Positions 34,200 through 42,361 of a DNA stretch of 64,000 nucleotides are shown piece by piece. This DNA comes from Paracrocinitomix mangrovi (GTDB taxonomy: Bacteria > Bacteroidota > Bacteroidia > Flavobacteriales_D > Crocinitomicaceae), in NCBI RefSeq assembly GCF_019740355.2, contig NZ_CP091819.1:2666001-2730000 (forward strand), written 5' to 3'. A model generated the notes under the pieces. That model saw nothing but the letters and a program-made list of their open reading frames with translations, was not told the origin of the DNA and did no database searches. Each line of letters starts with the position of its first letter. Position 1 is the stretch's first letter. The translations under genes and the position numbers were made by a program.

Positions 34200-36746
34200 T
34201 TACCTTATTACAGTTATGTTACCGGTTTCTTCATGATGACCCGTTTCAGAGGAATCGTAAATCAACACATAGGTATAGATTCCATTGTTGACCAGCTTAC
34301 TCTTATATCTTCCATCCCAAACATCTCCATATGTTGAAGATTTAAATACCGCATTACCCCATCTATCAAATAATTGGAATTGGAAATTTGTTACGTCCCA
34401 TCCAACATAAATTGAATAAACATCATTGTTTCCATCAGCATTAGGTGAAAAAGCATTTGGAACATGGACACCTGTAAATCCAGTTGGATTTGGTAAAGGA
34501 TTTCCTCCTCCACCCGGAGGCGGTGGTGGTGGGTTGGTTGTTGTAGTATCAATAAAATGACCAATTATAGTATCAGCCATTGTAAAATTCAATGAATCAA
34601 CTAAACTATCAGGAGCCATGAAAGTGTGGTTATATGATTCCCAATAATCAAAAGCAAATCCAGCATTTGGGTTGGCTTTGAAAATAGTAAGCATTCCACC
34701 GTAATATTGTCCTGTAAAAGGATAAGAAGGTGGATAAATAGAATTTATTTTAACCTGACCGCTTCCTACAGGATCAACATCAACAGTAATATCATAAGGA
34801 CCTGATAAATTATAACAACCCACCATTCCGGCAGCCATTTCAGTACATCTTTGCGTGATATAATCTTTTAAGTCCTGCACATTTTGCTGCCAGGTAGCCA
34901 TTGACCCTCCCCATCTCGCAATTTGATCCGGCATTTCTGGCTCAACAACAGCAACCATGCTATCAATAAAAGGAATCATGTAATCACACGAAAAATAGGT
35001 GTTCATCAAATCTGCATATCTGGCAATATACTCTTGCTCAAATTCAGGATTTTCCATCAATTTATTCAAAATAGGAATATGCCCTTGACCACCTGGGTCC
35101 GGTAATGATTCCGGGTTGCATGGATCAGCATCTGGATTTGTGTTTGGTATACCTGTATAATTGATATAATGACCCCAACTGGCATCATTGTCCCAAAGTG
35201 TATATCTCCACTTTTGTTTATCCGCTTCTGGGGCAGGAATATGTCCATGCCACCAGGCTGTGTTCCAATTCAACCAATCTGAAGTAACTATATATGAATT
35301 CAAAACCACATAGTCTATTAAACTTCCGGTATTGTATTTAGATTTCACATAAGCATATTGAACCGGATCTGTCATATCTCCAGTTGTAATATAGTTCACC
35401 AAATCATTCCATTCAGTCATAGCAGGATCACCATATTCTGCCCATGTTCCACCCCAGGTTTTTAAAAATTCAATGTCATATTTATCTTGATTGTAATAAT
35501 GATCTGTAAAATCAGAGTCATCAACTTTTTCACGCATGTCGTAAACTCCCCAATATTCACCGTTAACGTAAACAATTCCGAACCTACTAGATCTTTCATC
35601 CAATCTTAGATCTGCATATTGTGATAAGGTATGTACAGCAGCATCTCTAATATGGGCACCTCCATTGGAAAATGGATAATTATCATTTGCGGCAGCTTTT
35701 ACTATCAATTTTTGATATTCATCTCTGTTTTTGTGCGGGAATATATCATGTCTAATCGCATTCATACTCCCATACTCATCTCTTACAACAAGGTCAAAAC
35801 CTCTTTGATCATAAGCCCATGAATCATTACCATGCTTGTTGTAATAACCGGTTCCTTCATTCACCATGCTACCATCTGTTTCAAAAAACTCATAACCTCC
35901 ATCAAAATTATTACTGAAAGATCCTGGTGCATTATCTTCTAAAAAGTCTTTTACCTGATCACCGTAAACTGATAATACAGGAAGCGTATGTGAATCATCT
36001 ATAATATAAGTATTTGACTCAACGAAACTTGGAGGAGTATTTGGATCTGAAGAAAATGCTCTAGCTCTCAAAACAGCTGTAGAACTTATGTTAATAGCTC
36101 CAGTATATTGAGTTGAACCCGTAGTAGGCACAGACCCATCAAGTGTATAATAAATAGTAGCCGAACCATCAGTTGTGGCCAGCGTAACACTTTGTGAACC
36201 AGTGTAAAATCCGGCAGCTAGTGATATAGTAGGCTTAGCAGTGTAATAGTTAATGGCTCCTGTATTAGCACCATTAGGAGTAGGGTTTGAAAACAGACTC
36301 CATGTCAAAGCACCATCTGTTGTTCTACCATAAGAATGATCTTTTTGTGTCATGTTCACAATGGCAAGACTGTCTTGAATAGCACCACCACTTGAAGACA
36401 AAATAATCCATTCGTTTTTTGTTTGCGTCAAAGCAAAATTTGGGTGTAACTCATTTCCATTTAGTTCATCCCTTTTTGAACAAAAAACCATCATGTATCC
36501 TCCTGCGGGAACTGATGCTCCGACAGGGATTTGCCATTTAGCAAGATTGTTTGGATTGTCAGATAGAAAAAAGCCGGATAAATCAAATGCCGAAGCACCA
36601 ATATTGTGAAGCTCTATCCAATCTTCTCTTTCTCCGTAAGCGTCTATAGGACCTGTGCGATTTGAACACGAATATTCATTAATAATCACTTGACTAAAAC
36701 TGACTGAACCCACAGCCAATCCAACGCAGAGTAGTAACGTTTTCAT
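34200..36746 (-). CDS. Secreted CotH kinase family protein with lamin-tail and T9SS type B domains
   Basis: 848 residues. Order: signal peptide; lamin-tail domain (~20-150: IINEYSCSNRTGPIDAYGE, WIELHNIGASAFDLSGFFLS); chitobiase/beta-hexosaminidase C-terminal-like domain (~165-245: YYTLDGSVPTTGSTQYTG); CotH kinase domain (~250-620: VYVNGEYWGVYDMREKVDDS, WRYTLWDNDASWGHY); a short repeat-like domain (VDVDPVGSGQVKINSIYP); a proline-rich linker (PPPPPPGGGG); and the type B sorting domain (NAFSPNADGNNDVYSIYV, LFDRWGNAVFKSS). CotH proteins of spore coats phosphorylate serines in other proteins; a surface kinase role here is an inference. Followed by PorP copy 3 after three bases. Confidence 0.92.
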   Translation of the reverse strand: MKTLLLCVGLAVGSVSFSQVIINEYSCSNRTGPIDAYGEREDWIELHNIGASAFDLSGFFLSDNPNNLAKWQIPVGASVPAGGYMMVFCSKRDELNGNELHPNFALTQTKNEWIILSSSGGAIQDSLAIVNMTQKDHSYGRTTDGALTWSLFSNPTPNGANTGAINYYTAKPTISLAAGFYTGSQSVTLATTDGSATIYYTLDGSVPTTGSTQYTGAINISSTAVLRARAFSSDPNTPPSFVESNTYIIDDSHTLPVLSVYGDQVKDFLEDNAPGSFSNNFDGGYEFFETDGSMVNEGTGYYNKHGNDSWAYDQRGFDLVVRDEYGSMNAIRHDIFPHKNRDEYQKLIVKAAANDNYPFSNGGAHIRDAAVHTLSQYADLRLDERSSRFGIVYVNGEYWGVYDMREKVDDSDFTDHYYNQDKYDIEFLKTWGGTWAEYGDPAMTEWNDLVNYITTGDMTDPVQYAYVKSKYNTGSLIDYVVLNSYIVTSDWLNWNTAWWHGHIPAPEADKQKWRYTLWDNDASWGHYINYTGIPNTNPDADPCNPESLPDPGGQGHIPILNKLMENPEFEQEYIARYADLMNTYFSCDYMIPFIDSMVAVVEPEMPDQIARWGGSMATWQQNVQDLKDYITQRCTEMAAGMVGCYNLSGPYDITVDVDPVGSGQVKINSIYPPSYPFTGQYYGGMLTIFKANPNAGFAFDYWESYNHTFMAPDSLVDSLNFTMADTIIGHFIDTTTTNPPPPPPGGGGNPLPNPTGFTGVHVPNAFSPNADGNNDVYSIYVGWDVTNFQFQLFDRWGNAVFKSSTYGDVWDGRYKSKLVNNGIYTYVLIYDSSETGHHEETGNITVIR

Positions 36747-36904
36747 AACACAATAAACACATTTCTGAGGTAAAAGGTTGCATATTTAACAAATAGGCCA
36801 ACCTTCATGCGCTTAAAGATACTGAAAACCTCCTATTTTTCAACATTTTACGAAGTATTTAACGAAATGATCCAATGTTAAGAGAATTTTATCAAATCAT
36901 TTCC

Positions 36905-36912
36905 TAATTTTG
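36905..36912 (+). promoter_or_regulatory. Candidate -7 element before the 36920 gene
   Basis: TAATTTTG matches TAnnTTTG and ends eight bases before the ATG at 36920, implying a transcript with almost no leader. A short A/G tract (AAAAAGG) lies between. Confidence 0.3.
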
Positions 36913-36919
36913 AAAAAGG

Positions 36920-37306
36920 ATGAAACAACTGATTTTAATCTTGTTAGCAGGTGCTGCTCTTACGGCTTGCAACAAGGAACCAGGACTAGGAGGCACCTCA
37001 ACAATTGAAGGTAAAGTCTATAAAATTGAAACCAATGTGCTAGGACAGATTTTGGCTGAATACTACGAGGCTGATAGAGATGTGTACATTTTGTATGGTG
37101 ATGATGACGAAATTTATGACGATAAATTCGCCACTAGTTACGAAGGAAGTTACCAATTTACCAATCTACTTCCAGGTAAGTATACCGTTTTTGCCTATTC
37201 ACGTTGTGATGCTTGTGCAAGTGGAGACACTATCGTTTCACAAACTGTAGACATTACAGAAAAGGGAACAACTTATACATTAGAGGACTTAGTAATCTAT
37301 AAATGA
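36920..37306 (+). CDS. Unknown lipoprotein with Cna-B/SdrD-like fold
   Basis: 128 residues. MKQLILILLAGAALTACNK is a lipoprotein signal with lipobox LTAC. The mature part shows a prealbumin/Cna-B-like pattern: STIEGKVYKIETNVLG, ... SYEGSYQFTNLLPGKYTVFA (the YxFxNLxPGxYxV signature of such sandwiches) and a final strand TYTLEDLVIYK. It contains YSRCDACASG, a pair of cysteines. The next gene overlaps by four bases (ATGA). Probably a periplasm- or surface-exposed lipoprotein with unknown binding role. Confidence 0.75.
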   Translation: MKQLILILLAGAALTACNKEPGLGGTSTIEGKVYKIETNVLGQILAEYYEADRDVYILYGDDDEIYDDKFATSYEGSYQFTNLLPGKYTVFAYSRCDACASGDTIVSQTVDITEKGTTYTLEDLVIYK

Positions 37307-37998
37307 TAAAAAAACTCTCATTTATATTGCTCTTCTTTGTTTCGTTTTCTGCTGTGGGACAAAAAACTGACGCTATGTTTTGGACAGGTGTTGGATTAGA
37401 TTTGGGTATTACAAAAGATCTAAAAGTTGAATATGAAACTCAATTTAGATTAGATCAAAATGCTAGTAGATTATCTCAATACTATTCAGAACTTGGTGTA
37501 GGATACGACCTTAAATATGGTTTTGACGCAGGATTCGTATATAGATACTCTAGAAAAAATGAAGGAAGCTATTACTTCAATGAAAGTCGTTTATGCTTTG
37601 ATATCTCATGGAAATACAAAACTGAATTTGGTTTATCTGCTAGATTAAAAACCAGGTATCAACATGCTTTTGATCGATTCAAAACAGTAAATGACGTAGT
37701 TCCAAACAAAAAGAACACCTTGCGTTTTAGCTTGAAATTTGATTATGAGCACCCCGAATTTAAATTGATACAGCCATTCATCTCACCAGAACTATTTATA
37801 GCATTACCACCAAATAATAGTAATGTTTTAGACACCTACAGAGTTAAAGGAGGTTTGACTTTTGATCTTCCTAAAAGACATGAAATTACTGTGTTTTATA
37901 TGTATGAACATGAAAACAGAAATACAGACAACTTGAATCACATTTATTGTCTTCAGTATAACTACTCTTTCAAATCTTTACACAAAAAGAAAAAGTAA
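37303..37998 (+). CDS. DUF2490-like outer-membrane protein
   Basis: 231 residues. Signal peptide MIKKLSFILLFFVSFSAVG then a domain of alternating aromatic strands: MFWTGVGLDLGITKDLKVE, YYSELGVGYDLKYGFDAGF, YRYSRKNEGSYYFNESR. This matches the DUF2490 family of single-domain outer-membrane barrel-like proteins, whose function is unknown. It overlaps the upstream lipoprotein by four bases, so both are made together. The C terminus ends in lysines (LHKKKK) and its stop abuts that of rnr. Confidence 0.8.
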   Translation: MIKKLSFILLFFVSFSAVGQKTDAMFWTGVGLDLGITKDLKVEYETQFRLDQNASRLSQYYSELGVGYDLKYGFDAGFVYRYSRKNEGSYYFNESRLCFDISWKYKTEFGLSARLKTRYQHAFDRFKTVNDVVPNKKNTLRFSLKFDYEHPEFKLIQPFISPELFIALPPNNSNVLDTYRVKGGLTFDLPKRHEITVFYMYEHENRNTDNLNHIYCLQYNYSFKSLHKKKK

Positions 37999-40134
37999 TT
38001 ATTCAACCAACTCTAGGTCAATCTGTTTTCTTCCTAATGAAACCTTTGCAATTTTAACTCTAAGGTGTTCACCCAGGTTAAATTCATCACCTGATCTTTT
38101 TCCATATACCACGTAATCATTCTCGTCAAAGTAATAGCTATCGCCTCTCAAGCTTTTAAGAGAAATCATTCCTTCACAGAAGTTTTCAAGCAATTCTACA
38201 TATATTCCCCAATCGGTTAAACCTGTGATTATTCCTTCAAAGATTTCACCCTCTTTATCTTCCAAATAAACAGCCTGGAAATACTTTTTAGAAGCTCTTT
38301 CGGCTTCAACAGCTCTTCTTTCAGTTTGTGAAATATGCTCAGCCGTCTTTTGCATACCCTCTATTCGCGACTTAGTGCCATTTAATTTATTCAAGAGCAC
38401 CCTGTGCACCATTAAATCGGCATACCTCCTAATTGGAGAAGTAAAGTGAGCATAATATTCAAACCCCAGACCGTAATGCCCTATGTTCTCCGTGTCATAA
38501 ACAGCCTTAGCCATTGATTTTATTGCCATTGATTGAATCACATTATACTCCGCCTCATCCCTCATTTCATGAAATAACTTATTCATGTTTTTGGCAATAT
38601 CATCTTCATTTTTAAACGAAAACGCCTTTCCAAACTTTGAAACGAAAACAGCAAATTGCTGCACTTTTTCAAGGTCTGGTTTATCGTGAACCCTATAAAT
38701 CAATTCTCTCGGATGTTTTTGTTTTACATCACCAACAAATTTCCCTACACTTTTATTGGCCAAAAGCATGAATTCTTCAATCAGTTTATTGGCATCCTTT
38801 TGAACTTTTTTAAATATTTCAACGGGCTTGCCTGCCTCATCTAACTGAAATCTGATTTCAGAGGTATTAACTTCTAAACCACCTTTTTTCATTCGGCGAT
38901 CTCTAAGGTTTTTGGCTATTGTATCAAGCGTTAAAATTTCTTTTGATAACTCTCCTTTTCCACTCTCAATAATTTCTTGAGCTTCTTCATAGGCAAACCT
39001 TCTTTTGGAGCGAATAACAGTTTTACCAAACCACTGTGAATGAACATCACCATTCATGTCAAGATCAAAAACTGCCGAAAAGGCAAATTTGTCTTCATCC
39101 GGACGCAAACTACAAACACCATTTGAAAGATGCTCTGGCAACATTGGAATAACCCTGTCTACCAAATAAACAGAATTCCCCCTTTCAAGTGCCTCAATAT
39201 CCAACTGTGATCCCTCCTTCACATAATGCCCAACATCCGCAATATGAACTCCGACCCTAATCATCTCTTTATCCAGAAATTCTATTGACAATGCATCATC
39301 AAAATCTTTTGCATCAATTGGATCAATAGTAATGGTTAAAATATCTCTAAAATCTCTTCTATTGGCAATTTCTTCCTCAGGTAATTGCATAGAAATTTGG
39401 CTTGCTTCTGCCAGCACCTCATCAGGAAAAGTGAACTTTATTCCATTTGCCGCTAAAATTCCCTTCATTTCAGCTTCATTGGACTCGGGTCTTCCAAGTA
39501 CTTCAACTATTTTACCAAATGGGCTCTTTGCTGTATCCGGCCAATCAGTAATTTCAGCAATTGCCTTGTCCCCATTTTGAGCTCCTTTAAGTGCTGAACC
39601 AGAAATGAAAATATCTACATTAAGTTTTGGGTCATCAGGAACAAGGAATGAAAAATGATCCTGGATATCTAATGATCCAACTATCAATTTGTTCTTTCTT
39701 TCAATAACATTAGTTATTTTTCCCTCTAGTTTTTTCCCCTTGCTTCGTGTCAATTCAACAGCAACGGTATCTCCATTCATGGCCCTACCTGTATTCCTCT
39801 CAGAAATAAAAATATCTTCGTTAAAACCTTCTACAATAACATAACCTGATCCTCTTCTTCCGGCATCAAACACTCCTATCAGCTTACTTGACTGTTTAGG
39901 AATATTCATAGCTTTAAATTTACCCCTCTGAACTTCCTTCAATAAGCCTTCCTGACTTAGTGTATTTAAAATAGTATAGATGAGCTTTCTGATCTCTCCA
40001 TCATGGACTTCTAAAAAGCTTGCAACTTGCTTATAATTTAACTGTTTATTGGGGTTTTCGGCAAAAAGACTTAGGATGTCTTCACGTAACTTTTTGCTCA
40101 ATTTTGTTTTGCCTTTCTTATTGTTTTTGCCCAT
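37999..40134 (-). CDS. rnr: Ribonuclease R
   Basis: 711 residues. N-terminal winged-helix/cold-shock region (KKLREDILSLFAENPNKQLN, then GVFDAGRRGSGYVIVEGFNE), RNB catalytic domain (~240-570) with the aspartate cluster TIDPIDAKDFDDALSIE and HIADVGHYVKEGSQLDIEA, and a C-terminal S1 domain (GEIFEGIITGLTDWGIYVEL). RNase R is a processive 3'-5' exoribonuclease that degrades structured RNA and takes part in rRNA and tmRNA quality control. It starts with ATG at 40132-40134 and is divergent from ferritin. Slightly shorter than the E. coli protein, lacking its long basic tail. Confidence 0.96.
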   Translation of the reverse strand: MGKNNKKGKTKLSKKLREDILSLFAENPNKQLNYKQVASFLEVHDGEIRKLIYTILNTLSQEGLLKEVQRGKFKAMNIPKQSSKLIGVFDAGRRGSGYVIVEGFNEDIFISERNTGRAMNGDTVAVELTRSKGKKLEGKITNVIERKNKLIVGSLDIQDHFSFLVPDDPKLNVDIFISGSALKGAQNGDKAIAEITDWPDTAKSPFGKIVEVLGRPESNEAEMKGILAANGIKFTFPDEVLAEASQISMQLPEEEIANRRDFRDILTITIDPIDAKDFDDALSIEFLDKEMIRVGVHIADVGHYVKEGSQLDIEALERGNSVYLVDRVIPMLPEHLSNGVCSLRPDEDKFAFSAVFDLDMNGDVHSQWFGKTVIRSKRRFAYEEAQEIIESGKGELSKEILTLDTIAKNLRDRRMKKGGLEVNTSEIRFQLDEAGKPVEIFKKVQKDANKLIEEFMLLANKSVGKFVGDVKQKHPRELIYRVHDKPDLEKVQQFAVFVSKFGKAFSFKNEDDIAKNMNKLFHEMRDEAEYNVIQSMAIKSMAKAVYDTENIGHYGLGFEYYAHFTSPIRRYADLMVHRVLLNKLNGTKSRIEGMQKTAEHISQTERRAVEAERASKKYFQAVYLEDKEGEIFEGIITGLTDWGIYVELLENFCEGMISLKSLRGDSYYFDENDYVVYGKRSGDEFNLGEHLRVKIAKVSLGRKQIDLELVE

Positions 40135-40152
40135 TGATTTCTATTTCTGTTC

Positions 40153-40160
40153 CAAAAATA
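40153..40160 (-). promoter_or_regulatory. Candidate -7 element of rnr
   Basis: On the minus strand TATTTTTG matches TAnnTTTG and ends 19 bases before the rnr ATG. A possible TTG -33 element lies about 23 bases further upstream. Confidence 0.35.
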
Positions 40161-40241
40161 TCAATAATTTCCCTCGAAATCCGCAACTATTCAGTATTTT
40201 CGTAAGCTTATACTTTGCAGACAAAAAAAGCATAAACATTT

Positions 40242-40754
40242 ATGAATAAACGAATTGAAGAAGTACTGAACAAGCAAATAGAATTAGAGGCTAGTTCATC
40301 ACATCATTATTTAGGAATGGCATCATGGGCAGAGAATGCTGGATACAATGGTGTAGCAAGCTTTTTGTATGCTCATTCTGATGAAGAAAGACAACATATG
40401 TTGCGTCTTGTAAAATTCGTAAATGAGCGTGGTGGAAAAGCGATTATTCCTTCTTTGAAATCAGATGTCATTTCGTTTGAATCACTGCAAGAAGTTTTTG
40501 AACAATTGTTAAGTCATGAGGTGGCGGTTACAAATTCAATTAACGAAGTTGTATTTATTTGTCTGGAAGAAAAAGATTATACCACACATACTTTTATGCA
40601 GTGGTATGTTTCTGAACAATTAGAAGAAGAAGCTTTGGCGCGTACTATTTTAGACAAGTTGAAGCTAATAGGAAACGACAAGGGAGGCATGTATTTGTTT
40701 GATAGAGACCTTGAAAATTTCCAGGCTGATTCTATCGCAAATGAACAAGCTTAA
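40242..40754 (+). CDS. ftnA: Non-haem ferritin
   Basis: 170 residues, the usual bacterial ferritin (FtnA) length. Ferroxidase-centre residues are visible in helix A and B: LNKQIELEASSSHHYLGMAS (Glu), HSDEERQHMLRLV (Glu-x-x-His), and in the third helix TFMQWYVSEQLEEEAL (Glu, Gln region). Ferritins oxidise Fe(II) and store it as a ferric core in a 24-mer cage. It stands alone in a 107-base gap from divergent rnr and is followed after 46 bases by the YfiR-like gene, perhaps under separate control. Confidence 0.95.
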   Translation: MNKRIEEVLNKQIELEASSSHHYLGMASWAENAGYNGVASFLYAHSDEERQHMLRLVKFVNERGGKAIIPSLKSDVISFESLQEVFEQLLSHEVAVTNSINEVVFICLEEKDYTTHTFMQWYVSEQLEEEALARTILDKLKLIGNDKGGMYLFDRDLENFQADSIANEQA

Positions 40755-40800
40755 ATTTTTGGCATACTTTTAGTACTTTAGGAATCCATATTTCAAACTT

Positions 40801-41340
40801 TTGAGTAGAAAAATATACATAGCAATAATTGGTCTGATCTTGTGCAGCTGGTCTTTTTTCCCGCCGTCACAGACGCAGATGAGAGACACACGTTCTCCCG
40901 TTAAAGCTTTGTATTTATACAATTTTGCTACTTTAATTGATTGGCCTTCTGAATACAGAAAGGGCAATTTTGTTATTGGTGTATATGGAGCAAAAGAAGG
41001 GGTGTATGAAAGTTTAAAAATGAAATATGAGGGAAAGGCAATTGGTAGCCAGGAAATCGTAGTTCAAAATTATACTTCATCTACTCAAATATCTGATGCA
41101 CACATTTTGTACATTACACCTACCAAAAGTTCATCATTTTCAACCTTAGAAACTCAGTTTAAAAATAAAAGCACGCTTTTTGTTACAGAAAAAGATGGTT
41201 ACCTAAGTAAAGGTGCAGCTATCAATTTTGTAGTGGAAGGTAGTTCGCAAAAATTTGAGATTAATAAATCAAATGCAAAAAAGCACAAACTTGTAATTGC
41301 CGATAGATTATTAGATCTGGCAACCAAAGTTGTTGAATAA
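40801..41340 (+). CDS. YfiR family periplasmic protein (DUF4154)
   Basis: 179 residues, starting with TTG at 40801, which gives SRKIYIAIIGLILCSWSFF, a signal peptide; no ATG exists before the mature domain. The YfiR/HmsC signature is clear: VKALYLYNFATLIDWPSEYR, then NFVIGVYGAKEGVY, DAHILYITPTKSSSF, ATLFVTEKDGYLSKGAAINF-like strand and FEINKSNAKKHKLVIADRLL. In Pseudomonas, YfiR is a periplasmic repressor of the diguanylate cyclase YfiN. Here no GGDEF gene is present; it is first in a four-gene operon with TPR, SpoIIE and adenylate-cyclase genes, one base from the next gene. Confidence 0.9.
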   Translation: MSRKIYIAIIGLILCSWSFFPPSQTQMRDTRSPVKALYLYNFATLIDWPSEYRKGNFVIGVYGAKEGVYESLKMKYEGKAIGSQEIVVQNYTSSTQISDAHILYITPTKSSSFSTLETQFKNKSTLFVTEKDGYLSKGAAINFVVEGSSQKFEINKSNAKKHKLVIADRLLDLATKVVE

Positions 41341-41341
41341 A

Positions 41342-42352
41342 ATGAAGACCGTAATTAAAATATCGTTATTGATGCTGTTGTTGCTAGCCAACAAGGTATA
41401 CGGTCAGGCGTACACTATTGCCGCAAACAACTGCTATAAGGAAAAGGATTATCAATGTGCTCAAACTCAAATTGATTCAGCCATTATAACAAACGAGCGT
41501 TTTAATTCTCAAACATGGCAGTTAAGAGGTTTGATTTATAAAAAATTAGAAACACCTGAAAACCTTGAGCCAAGAGAAATTGCAATTGAATCTTTTGTTC
41601 AGGCTAGAAATGTTGATTCTGCTAAGGTGTATGAAGAAAAAATTACAAGCTTACTGCACAATACCATTATCAGATATTACAATGATGCCGTGGTTTATCT
41701 TGAAAATAACGATTTAAATGCGTCAGAAAAATCTTATTCAAAATACATTACCAGCTATAAAAAGTACGTTAATGCGCAACAAGATTTTACTGCTTCTGAC
41801 ATTGAATATTACAACGCTTTAGGCGCTAAATGTTTGAAAACAGCTTCGATTAAAGAAGGTGAAGAAAAAGAAAAATTGATTAATAAAGGAATTGAATGTT
41901 ATTTGATTGTGTTAGAAAAAGACAGCACACAATTCCAATCGAATTTCAATTTAGGTGTTACTTACTATAACAAAGGTGCCGATATTGCCGTAAACATAGA
42001 TCCACTTACACCAATTGAAGAAATACCGGCAATTGAAGCAAAGGTGCAGGATTACTTTTCAAAGGCACTTCCTTATTTACTAAGAGCTAGAGAAATTGAA
42101 CCTGACAGATTAGATGTTATTGAAGCGATTACAGGATGTTACTATGGATTGTTAGACAATGAAAACTATCTGAAACATCAAACATTGCTAGATGAAAAGA
42201 ATTTGCCTAAATTACTGGAGCGAGTTGACAAAAATCCTAAAGACAGAGAAGCACTGGAAAGCTTAGTTAGGATTTACGACACAACCCTAAAAGATAAAGA
42301 CAAGTTTATTAAGTACAACAAGATGCTGGAGAATTTGGAGATGGAGGAGTAA
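41342..42352 (+). CDS. Exported TPR-repeat protein
   Basis: 336 residues from the ATG at 41342, one base after the YfiR-like stop. Signal peptide MKTVIKISLLMLLLLANKVY, cleaved near GQA, then helical repeats of the tetratricopeptide type: AANNCYKEKDYQCAQTQIDS, FNLGVTYYNKGADIAV, KALPYLLRAREIEPD, ITGCYYGLLDNENYLKHQTL. A protein-binding scaffold in the periplasm is the natural reading. Its place between a YfiR-like sensor and a membrane SpoIIE phosphatase suggests it connects the two, which is inference. Confidence 0.85.
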   Translation: MKTVIKISLLMLLLLANKVYGQAYTIAANNCYKEKDYQCAQTQIDSAIITNERFNSQTWQLRGLIYKKLETPENLEPREIAIESFVQARNVDSAKVYEEKITSLLHNTIIRYYNDAVVYLENNDLNASEKSYSKYITSYKKYVNAQQDFTASDIEYYNALGAKCLKTASIKEGEEKEKLINKGIECYLIVLEKDSTQFQSNFNLGVTYYNKGADIAVNIDPLTPIEEIPAIEAKVQDYFSKALPYLLRAREIEPDRLDVIEAITGCYYGLLDNENYLKHQTLLDEKNLPKLLERVDKNPKDREALESLVRIYDTTLKDKDKFIKYNKMLENLEMEE

Positions 42353-42361
42353 GATGCATGA

